A stretch of 64,000 nucleotides of DNA from Marinobacter sp. THAF197a (GCF_009363275.1 NZ_CP045324.1:1178001-1242000); one strand, 5' to 3'; numbered from the stretch's first letter, positions 16,473-26,559 are shown. Numbers and translations: made by a program. Notes: generated by a model from the sequence alone, not told the origin.

Positions 16473-18341
16473 GTGCCAAGACTCTCGTTACTGCTCATTC
16501 TTGCCCTCAGTCTTCTGCTGCCATCGTCAGTGTTGGCAGAGCCGGCAACCTGGGACAAGCACTCGAAGCGACTGGAACTGGCGCCCCATGTCGATTACTG
16601 GTTGGAAAACGAGCGAACCTCCTTCTCGGAGGTCACTCAGTTACCAGATGAATCCTGGACCGCCGGTGGCGACGAAAGTGCGAACTTCGGCTATAGCGAT
16701 GATGTGTACTGGTTCCGTTTCCGAGTGACCAACGTTACCGGAGTGGAAGCCGTCAATTTCATGGAAATTGGTTACCCGGTCTTGGACCATATCGAAGTCT
16801 ACCTGCCTGACGCCCAGGAGCCTCTGCTGCTGGGCGACAAGCGGCCGTTCTACGACCGGCCCATCCACCACCGTCATTTTGTTGTGCCTTTGCTGTTGCC
16901 AGCCAACGAGACGGTTACTGTGTACCTTCGTGTGGACACCACCAGCTCCATGCAGGTGCCGCTGACACTCTGGGAGCGGGATGCGTTTTATGCGGCAGAC
17001 CAGGGCCGCAGTATGCTGGAAGGTATCTACTACGGCATTGTTCTGGTGATGATCCTGTACAACCTGTTTGTGTTCATGGCCGTGGGCGAGCGCAGTTTTC
17101 TCTACTACGTTGGCTACATCACCACCATGCCCCTGTTTCTGGCCAGTCTGCACGGGGTTGGCTTCCAGTACCTTTGGCCGGAGGGCACCTGGTGGAACGA
17201 TCAGTCCATCATTGTGTTTCTGAATCTGGTGATTGTCTTTGGTGGGGCCTTCAGTATCCGCTTTATCAGCGTTACCCGTGAGAATCACCCGTTGCTGAAC
17301 CGGTGGACCATGGCGATGATCATGGCCGCGGGCCTGATGGCTGGGGCAGGTCTGATTATTCCCTACAAGCACATGATTCTGCCCACCATTCTGATCGCTG
17401 CGGTGGGCTGTTCGACCATGCTGGTGCTTAGCGTGATGCGTTGGATCAAGAAAGATCCGGCGGCTCGCTATTACACCGTTGCCTGGGTGTTCATGCTGTC
17501 TGGGGGAATTGTACTGGCCCTGAACAAGTTCACCTTCCTGCCGCGCAACCTGCTGACAGAGAATGCCACTCAGGTGGGCTCGGCACTCGGTGTAATCCTG
17601 CTCTCACTGGCCCTGGCAGATCGCCTGAACCGGGAGAAGAAGCGTTCATTTGCTGCCCAGCAGAGGCTCCTGCGTGAAGAACGCAAGGCTCGCCTGGCTC
17701 AGGAAAAGTCGCTGCGGGTGCAGCAGGAGGCCAATGCCATGCTGGAGGAGCGGGTGCAGGAACGTACCCGGGATCTGGAAACCCTGAACGAGCAGTTGCT
17801 GGAATTGAATGCCACAGACCCGCTAACGGGCCTGAAAAATCGCGGGCATTTCGACAAGGCTTTCCAGTCGTCCGTGGTACATGCTTACCGGTTTGAGGAA
17901 GTGGTGTCACTGCTGGTGCTGGATATCGACCATTTCAAGAAATTCAACGATACCTACGGCCATCTGGTCGGCGACGATTGTCTGAAAATGGTGGCCCAGT
18001 GTATCAAGCGCCACGTGACGCGCCCCCAGGATCTCGCTGCCCGCTATGGCGGGGAAGAGTTTGTGGTACTGCTGCCGGATACTCCCGGAGATGGTGCCGA
18101 GCGCGTAGCAGAGCGGATTCGGAAGGAAATCGAGAAGACCGCCTTCCGGGTTTCCGGTGAAATGCTCCACCTGACCGTCAGTATTGGCGTGTGCAGTGTG
18201 TCACCGGCCCGTGCCGACGCCACCAAGGAAATCTTTTCCTGCGCAGACGAGGCGCTCTATGAGGCCAAGGGGCAGGGGCGTAATCGTGTAGTGGCTAACC
18301 GGCATCAGGGTCAGGCCATCAGTGCCACATCACCCGCGTAG
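16473..18341 (+). CDS. 7TMR-DISM diguanylate cyclase
   Basis: This membrane-bound enzyme makes cyclic di-GMP from two GTP in response to an unknown signal. It has 622 residues: signal peptide 1-22; a 7TMR-DISM extracellular domain at about 40-170; seven hydrophobic helices at about 185-385; a coiled coil at about 390-445; and a GGDEF domain to about 610. The active motif is GGEEF at 526-530. Five residues before it is RPQD (517-520), an intact inhibitory site, so product feedback is expected. Translation starts at GTG 16473 behind CGAGG. The end overlaps the convergent amidase by about 30 bases. Confidence 0.93.
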   Translation: MPRLSLLLILALSLLLPSSVLAEPATWDKHSKRLELAPHVDYWLENERTSFSEVTQLPDESWTAGGDESANFGYSDDVYWFRFRVTNVTGVEAVNFMEIGYPVLDHIEVYLPDAQEPLLLGDKRPFYDRPIHHRHFVVPLLLPANETVTVYLRVDTTSSMQVPLTLWERDAFYAADQGRSMLEGIYYGIVLVMILYNLFVFMAVGERSFLYYVGYITTMPLFLASLHGVGFQYLWPEGTWWNDQSIIVFLNLVIVFGGAFSIRFISVTRENHPLLNRWTMAMIMAAGLMAGAGLIIPYKHMILPTILIAAVGCSTMLVLSVMRWIKKDPAARYYTVAWVFMLSGGIVLALNKFTFLPRNLLTENATQVGSALGVILLSLALADRLNREKKRSFAAQQRLLREERKARLAQEKSLRVQQEANAMLEERVQERTRDLETLNEQLLELNATDPLTGLKNRGHFDKAFQSSVVHAYRFEEVVSLLVLDIDHFKKFNDTYGHLVGDDCLKMVAQCIKRHVTRPQDLAARYGGEEFVVLLPDTPGDGAERVAERIRKEIEKTAFRVSGEMLHLTVSIGVCSVSPARADATKEIFSCADEALYEAKGQGRNRVVANRHQGQAISATSPA

Positions 18342-19777
18342 CGATTATCGCCCAGGCGTGAGATGAGGGGCAGCGGATGGTCCGCTTCAAGCGCGTAAGC
18401 CAGTTCCAGCAGGGTGCGCTCATCACCGTGTCGAGCCATGAACTGAACGGAAACGGGCAGGCCCGCGTCTGTGAGTGCCATGGGTACGGAGATGGCCGGT
18501 GCCCCGGTGGTGTTGGCTAACGGAGTGAAACAGACGTACCGGGTCAGCCTATCAAACAGCTGGTCAAACGGTACTGTCGGGCTCAGGTGCCCCAGCGGCG
18601 GTGTCGTCTGGCCGAGTACCGGGGTCAGCACGGCATCGTATTGGGACATATGCCGCGCATAGTCCTGCTGCGAGCGCTTGAGTCGCCAGAGCGCCGCAGG
18701 CAATTTCCAGAGTTTCTTCCGGAACATTTTCTCCAGCCCGTTGGTCAGCCCGTCAACTTGCCGCTTATCGAACTGAGGGTGCATCAACTTGCGCCCCTGC
18801 AGTTTAACGCCGAAGGCCAGCAATCCCCAGTACAGTGCAAAGTCGTCCGGAAAAGACGCTGGAATGGGAGCATTCATCGGCTCGATGATATGCCCGAGTT
18901 TCTCGAGATAGCGTGCGGTGGCCTCCACGGTTTTGCGGGTTTTCGGGTCTGTCTTGTGGCCGGTCACCGAGTCCAGAACCACTCCGATCCTCAGCTGCTT
19001 TCCAGACGGACCCTGCACATGGCCCACCCGGGGAAGGGCCGGGTTGCGTAAATACTCGTCTGCGGCTGCAATGAAGCCTGCGGAATCCCGTACAGAGCGG
19101 GTGACTACTCCGTCACTGACAATATTGATGGGCAGGGTTTTGGCGGCCTCGTTATCCACCACACGGCCCCGGGTGGGTTTTAGCCCTATCAGCCCACAGC
19201 AGGCTGCCGGGATTCGGATCGACCCGCCACCATCGTTGGCATGGGCCACAGGCACAACGCCGGCGGCCACCAGAGCCGCAGCGCCGCCTGAGGAGGCGCC
19301 GGAGGAATATTGCAGATTCCAGGGGTTACGGGTGGCGGCGCCATGGGCCGGCTCGGTGGTGGCATTGAAGCCGAATTCCGGCAGCGTACTCTTGCCCAGA
19401 CACAGGTAGCCCTGTGCCAGCATCTGCTCAGCGAACGGGCTGGTCTTGCTGGCGGTATTGCTGGGCACGGCCGCCGAGCCATGGCGTGTTGGCAGGCCCT
19501 GAACGTCGGTGTTGTCTTTGATGAACGTGGGTACACCGGCAAACGGGGCCTCAGGCTTTGCGAGGCTGCGAGCAAGCGAGAGGCTTCGGTCGTAATCCGT
19601 GGCAACCAGTCCGTTAATCACTGGCTGTGCCATTTCGGCCCGTTCAATGGCGGCTTTCGTGACGTCCAGCGCTGACACTTCACCTGCACGAATGCGCGCC
19701 GCCAGTGCGGTTGCGTCATCTTCGCCCATGGCATCATCACGAAAACAATGGAACGGACCTTGGTGCTCGGACTGCAT
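18311..19777 (-). CDS. Amidase (amidase-signature family)
   Basis: Hydrolase of 488 residues with the Ser-cisSer-Lys triad of the amidase-signature family: Lys87 in PTFIKDNT, Ser162/163 in SSGASSGGAAALVAAG and Ser186 in GGGSIRIPAACCGLIGLKP. The physiological amide is unknown. GatA is unlikely because there is no gatB/gatC beside it. The start at 19777 has TGGAG seven bases before it; an alternative start (Met-Gly-Glu-Asp) lies 16 codons further in. It is convergent with the diguanylate cyclase. Confidence 0.9.
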   Translation of the reverse strand: MQSEHQGPFHCFRDDAMGEDDATALAARIRAGEVSALDVTKAAIERAEMAQPVINGLVATDYDRSLSLARSLAKPEAPFAGVPTFIKDNTDVQGLPTRHGSAAVPSNTASKTSPFAEQMLAQGYLCLGKSTLPEFGFNATTEPAHGAATRNPWNLQYSSGASSGGAAALVAAGVVPVAHANDGGGSIRIPAACCGLIGLKPTRGRVVDNEAAKTLPINIVSDGVVTRSVRDSAGFIAAADEYLRNPALPRVGHVQGPSGKQLRIGVVLDSVTGHKTDPKTRKTVEATARYLEKLGHIIEPMNAPIPASFPDDFALYWGLLAFGVKLQGRKLMHPQFDKRQVDGLTNGLEKMFRKKLWKLPAALWRLKRSQQDYARHMSQYDAVLTPVLGQTTPPLGHLSPTVPFDQLFDRLTRYVCFTPLANTTGAPAISVPMALTDAGLPVSVQFMARHGDERTLLELAYALEADHPLPLISRLGDNRYAGDVALMA

Positions 19778-19961
19778 GGTGTACTCCAGACTGATCAGAT
19801 CGTCTAACGATAACCCACCTGAAAACGTGATGGCATGTCATTTTGGGTATCCCATCACATGCTCCGTTAAAACCCGCGAACGGGTGATTGATTCTGATCA
19901 CTTTCAATAACCGGAATCAGACAGTAAGCTGATGGCCAACCTGTTGAACCAGAATGCATAA

Positions 19962-20570
19962 ATGGATCTGATTGAACCCGCTGTCCGAACGTTTCTCGGC
20001 ATCTTTTTTCTGATGATTGGCCTGCAGTTCTCCGCCAGAACACTGGGCTTATACGCCCGTATGGGGGTCAGCCACATTCATTATGGTGCCCGGGGCAAAG
20101 CGACCTGGTGGCATCGCCATATCTTCAATGTCTTTCGGGCAGCGATTCTTCTGGTGTGTCTGGCACGGATTTTTGTCGACCTGGATGACTGGCTCGGGGT
20201 ATTTGCCTGGCTGTATCACTGGCCGGTTCTGTTGGCCGGTGCGGTGTTACTGCTGGCATCGTTTACGGCGGTGAACTACCTGCAGGCGTATATGCACGAA
20301 GACTGGCGCTCCGGTATCGCACCCTCTGCAGATAAGGCCAGGCTACTGACTCAAGGCCCTTACAGTCGTTCCCGAAATCCGTTGTTTCTGGCGGTTATGA
20401 CCGGACAGTTGGGTTTTTTTCTGGCATTGCCCAGTGCGTTTTCGCTGGTTTGCCTGGTGGCGGGTGTGCTGGTGATTACCCGCCAGGCAAAAGAGGAAGA
20501 AAAAGCCCTGGCTCAGCGCTTTGGCCAGGACTATGAGGTTTACCGGGCAAGGGTGCCCCGCTGGTTCTGA
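19962..20570 (+). CDS. Isoprenylcysteine carboxyl methyltransferase-like membrane protein
   Basis: A 202-residue protein with about five hydrophobic helices. Its C-terminal part reads LLTQGPYSRSRNPLFLAVMTGQLG, then ITRQAKEEEKALAQRFGQDYEVYRARVPRWF, the hallmark of the ICMT/PEMT methyltransferase family where the GPY..RNP and EE..L...FG..Y..Y motifs bind S-adenosylmethionine. Bacteria do not prenylate proteins in this way, so the substrate is probably a lipid or small molecule; it is not known. No strong ribosome site is seen. The stop codons of this gene and the convergent djlA-like gene lie in one six-base-pair hairpin at 20567-20583. Confidence 0.85.
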   Translation: MDLIEPAVRTFLGIFFLMIGLQFSARTLGLYARMGVSHIHYGARGKATWWHRHIFNVFRAAILLVCLARIFVDLDDWLGVFAWLYHWPVLLAGAVLLLASFTAVNYLQAYMHEDWRSGIAPSADKARLLTQGPYSRSRNPLFLAVMTGQLGFFLALPSAFSLVCLVAGVLVITRQAKEEEKALAQRFGQDYEVYRARVPRWF

Positions 20571-20579
20571 CGTCTGTCG

Positions 20580-21362
20580 TCAGGATGCCTGTTTTCGGGC
20601 GTCTTTGATCACATCGTAGGCGTGGCTGATTTCACGAGTGCGCTCTTCCGCCATCTCCCGCATGCTCTCGGGCATGCCGCGCCCGGCCAGTTTATCCGGG
20701 TGGTTCTCACTCATCAGCTTGCGGTAAGCGCGTTTGATCTCGGCATCGGAGGCAGAGGCGGATACCCCCAATACCTTGTAGGCGTCCTCAATCTGCTGCC
20801 CCGAGGAGTAGTTCGGGCTGCCGCCGGCATGCCCGGCATGGGCGCCGCGCAGCATGGCCTCCAGTTGGTCTACCTGGCTTTCTGGCAGGCCAAGGCCCCG
20901 GGCAATGCGTACCAGCATCTCGTGCTCGGCCGGGTGTACCTGGCCATCTGCGGCCACCGCAGACACCTGAACCTGCAGGAACATCTGCAGAAAGGCTGGC
21001 TGGCGGCCGGAGTTCTGCAGAAAGCGGTTCAGCTCGGCGTCCAGGTCAAAATCCGGTTGCTTACCACGGTTGAATGCGTCCCGGGCGATGGCTTTTTGCT
21101 CTTCGTTCAAACGAAACCGTTCAAACATCGCCTCCGCCAGTTGAATCTCGTCCCGGGTCACCACGCCGTCGGCCTTGCACAGGGCGCCCATGACGGCAAA
21201 CACGGATTCAACGAAGTTGTTTTGCAGGCTCTGAATCTTGCCTATCAGCCGGCTCTTCATCCGCTGGAACAGGAATGCGCCAATGGCAGCCCCCACCAGA
21301 AATCCCGGAAACCGGCCAAAGGCATAACCGATCAGGCCACCGAAAATCATTGCGAACAGCAT
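20580..21362 (-). CDS. djlA: DnaJ-like co-chaperone DjlA
   Basis: This 260-residue membrane-anchored J-protein stimulates DnaK. It has a Gly-rich N-terminal helix (1-32), a TerB-like domain at about 50-170, a linker, and a C-terminal J domain (about 192-258) with the essential HPD at 221-223. This order is that of DjlA. The start at 21362 has AAGGAT upstream. In E. coli DjlA affects capsule regulation through RcsC; there is no sign of that here. Confidence 0.9.
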   Translation of the reverse strand: MLFAMIFGGLIGYAFGRFPGFLVGAAIGAFLFQRMKSRLIGKIQSLQNNFVESVFAVMGALCKADGVVTRDEIQLAEAMFERFRLNEEQKAIARDAFNRGKQPDFDLDAELNRFLQNSGRQPAFLQMFLQVQVSAVAADGQVHPAEHEMLVRIARGLGLPESQVDQLEAMLRGAHAGHAGGSPNYSSGQQIEDAYKVLGVSASASDAEIKRAYRKLMSENHPDKLAGRGMPESMREMAEERTREISHAYDVIKDARKQAS

Positions 21363-21412
21363 TCAGATATCCTTAGCGAGTAAATCAGTCCGTAGAATAT
21401 ACGTGTTTTTGG

Positions 21413-24214
21413 TCAGGGCTTCATGAACAGGCTTTCATCCACCGGATCAATCTGTTCCGGCCGCAGGTGCTGTTGTGCGTAGGTCAGCCAGGTGCGGGAC
21501 TGCAAAAACAGGTTAAAAGTGTCCTTGTCCAGGTGCCCTTTGTCCACCATAACCGCCATCAGCCCCAGGGACTCGGAGAGGGTTTTACCGCGTTTGTAGG
21601 GGCGGTCTACCGCGGTGAGAGCTTCGAATACATCGGCGATGGCCATGATTTTTTCCGGAATGCTCATGTCTTCACCCGTCAGCCTGCAGGGGTAGCCATT
21701 ACCGTCCATTCGCTCGTGGTGGGTGCCGGCTAGCCTCGGCACATTGGCCAGCCGATCTGGCAGCGGCAGGGCATCCAGCATACAAATGGTCTGCACGATA
21801 TGCTCGTTGATTTTGAATCGCTCTTCGTCGGTGAGGGTGCCATAACGCACCGTGAGGTTGTGCAGCTCACCCCGATTGTAGGCGTGCTCCGGCAAGGTCA
21901 TATCGAACCCCCAGCGGTTACGGGGGTCGTCTTTGCGCACCGGTGGAATATTGTCGCCCCAGCTGCGCAAGTGGCCGGGTTTGTCAGCCAGCAAGGTTTC
22001 CATAACGGGTAGCTCGGGTGTTGGCTGGTGTTCTAGAGCTTGCTGTTCGTCGCCGGACAAGCCCAGGCGGTCGTTAAAGTTCCGTAGCCAGGTGCGGTTG
22101 CCAATCTGGTGAATGCGCGCGACATCGTCATCCGACATGGATTCGCTGCCTTGATTGACCCGCGCAAGAAAGGCGAATTCCTCCTGCAGGGTTTCTTGCA
22201 ACTGATCCCGTTGTTGTCTGGCCTGATGCTCATGGTCGCCGGCCAGGCGAGCCTTCAGGTACTGGATGTCGGCATCCCGGTGTAACACCTCAAAACGGGT
22301 GCGGATTTCATGTATCCGATTGTGAATGGTCTCAAGCTTGACCGCCTTATCAACCACATATTCCGGGCTGGTGATCTTTCCGCAGTCGTGGAGCCAGGCG
22401 GCCAGGCGGAATTCATAACGTTCGTCTTCGGACATCCTGAAGCGGGCAAACGGGCCATCACTGGCGTTTTCAGCCTGTTCAGCCAACATCTGTGCCAATT
22501 TGGGCACCCGCTCGCAGTGACCCCCGGTGTAGGGTGATTTGGCGTCGATGGCGTTGGCCACCAGTTGAATGATGCCGTCCAGCAGGGCCTGCTGGCTTTC
22601 GATCAGCTCACGGGTTTCGATGGCAACGGCGGCAGAACCGGCAATCTCGTCAACAAACTGGATCAGGTCATCGCTCAGTTCTGTTTTGTCTCCGTGCTCG
22701 ATCTCGATAATCAACACGCCAATCAGTTTGCGGCGGCGGTTGCGGAGAATGGCAAACACTGAGTGGCCCGGAATGTGGCTGCGCAGAATACGGATCAGTT
22801 CGTTGTCATCGGCGGCAGGGGGGATAGACCTGAGTGCACTGGGTATTTCAAGGCCGCCATTCACAGTCAGTTCGAGTTTTTGATCGTGAATGTTGAACAG
22901 GTAGATCGCACCGCGTTTCTGGCCCACGATACTGACGATCTGCTCGAGAATATCCTGCAGCAGCTGGTTCAGGTCCTGGCCGCGGTTCAGTACGGTGGAA
23001 ATGTTCTGGAAGCTGCGGATGGTATGGGCCATCTCATCCAGCGCAATGCTCAACTGCGACGCCTCACGGATGTGAGACTCGGAACGAACCTTGGTGTCGA
23101 AACGGAAGCGTGACAGCTGGCTGACTCTGTCTGTCAGTTGCTCCAGCGGCTTGCCCACCTGGCGCCCGAGAAACCAGCCGATGACCAGCAACAGCAGGGC
23201 GATGGCGCCGGCAATGAGGGTTTGCCTGGCCAGTGCGGCCCAGACTTCTGCAAGCAGTTCATCAGAGGGAATGGCAATCACAATCGACAGTGACTCATCC
23301 GGCAGGGCATCCAGTGCTACGGCAACGCCATACCAGTCACGCCCTTCTGCGGAAAAACCGCCGACGCCCTGTTCCGTTTGCTGCAGCCGGGCGGTTTTGA
23401 TAATGGCACCGGCCGCCTGCTCTAATTCTGAGCTGGCCAGCAACTGTCCTCGATCATTGACGATGGCGAGTTGGCTGCCGGGCGTCTGGCGCAGTTGGGC
23501 GAGCTGGGCGCCAAGATCGTTCACCGTAACGTCAATGCCAAGGACCGTGGAAGGCTGTGCACTGGCCCGCTGAGACAGTGTCAGCCCGGTTTCCTGAGTG
23601 GTGAAGAAGACGTATGGCGCGGATAACTGCAGTTCGCTGACGCTCTGGGCTGCCTGATACCATGGGCGTTGGCGGGGATCGTAGTCATAACTTTCCAGCA
23701 CCCGATGCTCGATCAGGTTTAGCCCGTGATCGTAGAAACGCCATATCCCAACCCGTTGCTCATCTTCCCGTTCGAGGCTTTGCAACAGGAAGTGACTGCC
23801 AGTGGGAGCATCCGGAAACTGCACGGCCCCCGAACTGCTCAAGGTGCGGAAGAGAAAGAAATCGCCGTCACCAAAACCGGCGTAAATAGCACTGACGATG
23901 GGGCTGCTGGACAGAATATCGGCCAGCACTGGCAGTCGGTCCAGCCGTTCATCCAGGTTGGTTGCGCCCGTTAACGGGTCATGTCGGAGCACTGCCAGGG
24001 CGGTGGAGGGCGGCTGGGTAATGGCGTTGATACGGTCATCCACGCTGGTGGCCAGTTGCCGTGCCGTGGCCTCTGCCGCCGTTAGTTTGGCCTGCTCCAT
24101 GCCTCTGAAACTCTGGCCCACCAGTACCAGGGTGAGAATGAGCATGCCCAGGGTGATGGCGGACGCGATCAGAAAAGCGAGCGAAACCTGTGCGGTCTGG
24201 CGGTTCGGCAGCAT
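21413..24214 (-). CDS. Cache/HAMP/GAF sensor with an HD-GYP output domain carrying a large insertion
   Basis: Predicted cyclic di-GMP phosphodiesterase of 933 residues. There is a membrane helix at about 12-34, a dCache-like periplasmic domain to about 325, a second helix at about 330-350 (QTLIAGAIALLLLVIGWFLG), HAMP, then a GAF-like region (about 410-535). The output domain has HDCGK at about 609 and HHERMDGNGYP from about 832, followed by IADVFEALTAVDRPYK. In ordinary HD-GYP proteins these two motifs are about 50-60 residues apart; here they are 223 apart. The conserved metal and substrate motifs remain, so it is probably active, but what the insertion does is unknown. Confidence 0.88.
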   Translation of the reverse strand: MLPNRQTAQVSLAFLIASAITLGMLILTLVLVGQSFRGMEQAKLTAAEATARQLATSVDDRINAITQPPSTALAVLRHDPLTGATNLDERLDRLPVLADILSSSPIVSAIYAGFGDGDFFLFRTLSSSGAVQFPDAPTGSHFLLQSLEREDEQRVGIWRFYDHGLNLIEHRVLESYDYDPRQRPWYQAAQSVSELQLSAPYVFFTTQETGLTLSQRASAQPSTVLGIDVTVNDLGAQLAQLRQTPGSQLAIVNDRGQLLASSELEQAAGAIIKTARLQQTEQGVGGFSAEGRDWYGVAVALDALPDESLSIVIAIPSDELLAEVWAALARQTLIAGAIALLLLVIGWFLGRQVGKPLEQLTDRVSQLSRFRFDTKVRSESHIREASQLSIALDEMAHTIRSFQNISTVLNRGQDLNQLLQDILEQIVSIVGQKRGAIYLFNIHDQKLELTVNGGLEIPSALRSIPPAADDNELIRILRSHIPGHSVFAILRNRRRKLIGVLIIEIEHGDKTELSDDLIQFVDEIAGSAAVAIETRELIESQQALLDGIIQLVANAIDAKSPYTGGHCERVPKLAQMLAEQAENASDGPFARFRMSEDERYEFRLAAWLHDCGKITSPEYVVDKAVKLETIHNRIHEIRTRFEVLHRDADIQYLKARLAGDHEHQARQQRDQLQETLQEEFAFLARVNQGSESMSDDDVARIHQIGNRTWLRNFNDRLGLSGDEQQALEHQPTPELPVMETLLADKPGHLRSWGDNIPPVRKDDPRNRWGFDMTLPEHAYNRGELHNLTVRYGTLTDEERFKINEHIVQTICMLDALPLPDRLANVPRLAGTHHERMDGNGYPCRLTGEDMSIPEKIMAIADVFEALTAVDRPYKRGKTLSESLGLMAVMVDKGHLDKDTFNLFLQSRTWLTYAQQHLRPEQIDPVDESLFMKP

Positions 24215-24300
24215 GGGCGAGCCTTAAATGGAAAACAGGTATCCTGAGTGTAGACCCTGACCGCCGAGGTGTTTTGAATGTTGATGAAAATGATCAGGTT

Positions 24301-24996
24301 ATGACAACAGATCTGTTTGATTTCAGTGATGGTGAACCATGGCAGGAACCGGTGGGTGAGGGCGTTGTGGTATTGCGCCGGTTTGCCCGGAATACGGCCC
24401 CGGATCTGATGCAAGCCATTGGCGAGGTGGCCAGCAAAGCGCCGTTTCGGCACATGGTAACGCCGGGCGGCCACAGCATGTCGGCCGCCATGACCTGCGC
24501 CGGCGAACTGGGCTGGGTGACCGACCGGTCGGGTTACAGGTACCAGTCCACCGATCCGGAATCCGGTCTGCTCTGGCCTGAGATCCCTGAGTCTTTTAAA
24601 GAGCTGGCGCGGAACGCCGCCGAGGCGGCGGGATATCGGGGGTTTGTGCCGGATGCCTGCCTGATCAACCGTTATCAGCGCGGTGCCCGCATGGGGTTAC
24701 ACCAGGACAAAGACGAGCAGGAATTCACCTGGCCCATTGTCTCCGTTTCCCTCGGTTTGCCAATAACCTTCCAGTTTGGCGGCCCAAGACGCTCAGACAA
24801 ACCTGTGAAAATCCCGTTGGAGCACGGCGATGTGGTGGTTTGGGGAGGGCCTGCCCGGTTGTTCTATCACGGCGTGCTGACACTCAAAGCGGGCCACCAC
24901 CCTCTGACCGGCTCTTGCCGTTACAATCTGACCTTTCGTCGGGCCGGCCGAATGTCACTGCAGCCAGGCGATCAACAGCCCGGCGGCAAGGGATAA
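24301..24996 (+). CDS. alkB: DNA oxidative demethylase AlkB
   Basis: Fe(II)/2-oxoglutarate dioxygenase that repairs 1-methyladenine and 3-methylcytosine. It has 231 residues when begun at the ATG at 24301 (an in-frame start 111 bases upstream would add a low-complexity leader). The iron ligands are His134 and Asp136 (MGLHQDKDE) and His190 (FYHGVL). 2-Oxoglutarate is held by Arg207 and Arg213 in RYNLTFRR. INRYQRGARMG and SLGLPITFQFGG are also as in E. coli. It is not next to ada or aidB. Its last 42 bases overlap the convergent membrane protein gene. Confidence 0.93.
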   Translation: MTTDLFDFSDGEPWQEPVGEGVVVLRRFARNTAPDLMQAIGEVASKAPFRHMVTPGGHSMSAAMTCAGELGWVTDRSGYRYQSTDPESGLLWPEIPESFKELARNAAEAAGYRGFVPDACLINRYQRGARMGLHQDKDEQEFTWPIVSVSLGLPITFQFGGPRRSDKPVKIPLEHGDVVVWGGPARLFYHGVLTLKAGHHPLTGSCRYNLTFRRAGRMSLQPGDQQPGGKG

Positions 24997-26235
24997 CACC
25001 ATGGGGCCTGCCACCAGTAAACCGGTTCGCCGGTTGCCTATCGTCCACGCCATGCCGGATTTCACCAGATTGTTTACTGCAGCCGCGATGACAATGCCGA
25101 GCACGGCGGTATTCATTCCCAGGCCATCATTGGACATCCGGGTTAGTGAGAGGGTGATAGCATCGACATCCGCCACACCCGATGTGGCGGCCAAGGCATA
25201 GATGCCGGCGTCGCCGAAGCTGTTCTTCAGAAACTCTCCCAATATCAGAATGGCCGTCAGCAGAAGGCCGAACACCAGTGCGGAAGACAGGTCCAGCGGG
25301 TTCTGGCTCAGGTTCGGCTGGCTGACCTGAAACTGACGCGAATGCCGCTTCCAGATGAACAGGGCGGGACCGTAAAGCAGAACCGTCATCACCGCGACCG
25401 GCCAGATCAGGCTGGGCAGAAGCGCTGTATTGATGATCAGGCAGTACATCAGGATACGTGGGAACATGGTGCCGCAGGCAATCAGAATGCCGGCGGCGAA
25501 CTGAGGGTTGAAGTCCGGATTTTTCGAGGCCTGCCTGGAAAAGTGTAAGGTCAGGGCAGTAGATGAACTGAGGCCGGCGAACAGACTGGTAAACAATATG
25601 CCCTTGCGGGCACCGGCGACCCGGATGGCGAAGTAACCGACGAACGAGATGGAGGCAATCAACACAACCATCCACCAGATTTCCCTGGGATTGAGGACTC
25701 CACCTGGGCCCATGGTGGTGTTGGGCAATAATGGCAGCATTACCACGGAAATCAGAAGCAGCTTGAGAGCCGCATCCAGCTCATGGGCCTGCAGCTTTTG
25801 CACCCAGCCGTGAATTTCTTCCTTATTATCGAGAATGATGGCGGTTATCACTGCTGCTGCAGTTGCCATGACCGGGTCTATGGCCACCGCGATGGCGCCG
25901 AAACAGAAGGTCAGCAACATGCCTACCATACCGGTGATGCTGAAGTTGCGAATGTGCTCCAGCCTTTCGCTGTAGGCCACCAGGCCAATGGCCGCCACGC
26001 TGACCAGCATCACCGGAAAAGCCCAGACCGTGATCTCCAGGGCCAGCACTGCAGAGATACCTCCCAGCAGGCCAATCAGGGCAAAGGTACGAATACCGGC
26101 GATGCGCTCTCCCGATTTCTGTTCCCGGGCATCCCAACCTCTTTCCAGGCCAATGATGGCTCCCAAGAGCAGGGCAATGGCCAGATTGATGGTGGTTTGG
26201 TTGGATGAAATAAACAGCGCTGCAACGTCGTCCAC
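24955..26235 (-). CDS. MgtC/SapB and DUF4010 family membrane protein
   Basis: A 426-residue protein with about 12-13 hydrophobic segments. The N-terminal part (LAIALLLGAIIGLERGW, then GIRTFALIGLLGG) is the MgtC/SapB signature; the second half matches the DUF4010 pattern (SGVADVDAITLSLTRMS). The function of this joined family is not established; MgtC itself affects ATP synthase and growth at low magnesium. It is transcribed away from the SulP gene, with a gene-free gap between them, and overlaps the 3' end of alkB. Confidence 0.88.
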   Translation of the reverse strand: MDDVAALFISSNQTTINLAIALLLGAIIGLERGWDAREQKSGERIAGIRTFALIGLLGGISAVLALEITVWAFPVMLVSVAAIGLVAYSERLEHIRNFSITGMVGMLLTFCFGAIAVAIDPVMATAAAVITAIILDNKEEIHGWVQKLQAHELDAALKLLLISVVMLPLLPNTTMGPGGVLNPREIWWMVVLIASISFVGYFAIRVAGARKGILFTSLFAGLSSSTALTLHFSRQASKNPDFNPQFAAGILIACGTMFPRILMYCLIINTALLPSLIWPVAVMTVLLYGPALFIWKRHSRQFQVSQPNLSQNPLDLSSALVFGLLLTAILILGEFLKNSFGDAGIYALAATSGVADVDAITLSLTRMSNDGLGMNTAVLGIVIAAAVNNLVKSGMAWTIGNRRTGLLVAGPMVLSLAAGLLIAWLQ

Positions 26236-26559
26236 AGGTCGTTATCCTAAAGGGGTAAAAAGTATTCGCTTTGTATTCTAGGTAATTAGACGATTGCCGT
26301 GAATCTATGTTGGCATGCTGAAAGACAGCTACCTTACTTTCCTTGCCCGCTTCTGTTAAGCTTCGCCGCCCCGATTCGACAGTAATCTGACTTTCATCAA
26401 AGCGAAGCATTCCATAACCGTGACGATCCTTCCGCCATAGCGTTCATGCTCCCTTAACTGGCCTCGCCCAGACTTCTTTTTCAGGTTTCCTGACACCCGC
26501 CCGTGCCCGTGTGCATGGCAGTCGTTTATTTTTCATTGTTCAGTTGGATATCCCCAATC
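26236..26559. other. Divergent intergenic region, no gene recognised
   Basis: These 324 bases separate the MgtC-like and SulP genes. They are more AT-rich near 26250-26300 and probably hold both promoters. I cannot identify a clear -35/-10 pair, repeat, RNA or operator. The last 57 bases could be coding if the SulP protein starts at GTG 26503. Confidence 0.5.

Noticed and set aside
20567..20583. Hairpin CTGACG-TCTGT-CGTCAG at the junction of two convergent stops as a terminator
   Set aside because: The stem is only six base pairs and there is no T run in either direction, so I do not call it a terminator.
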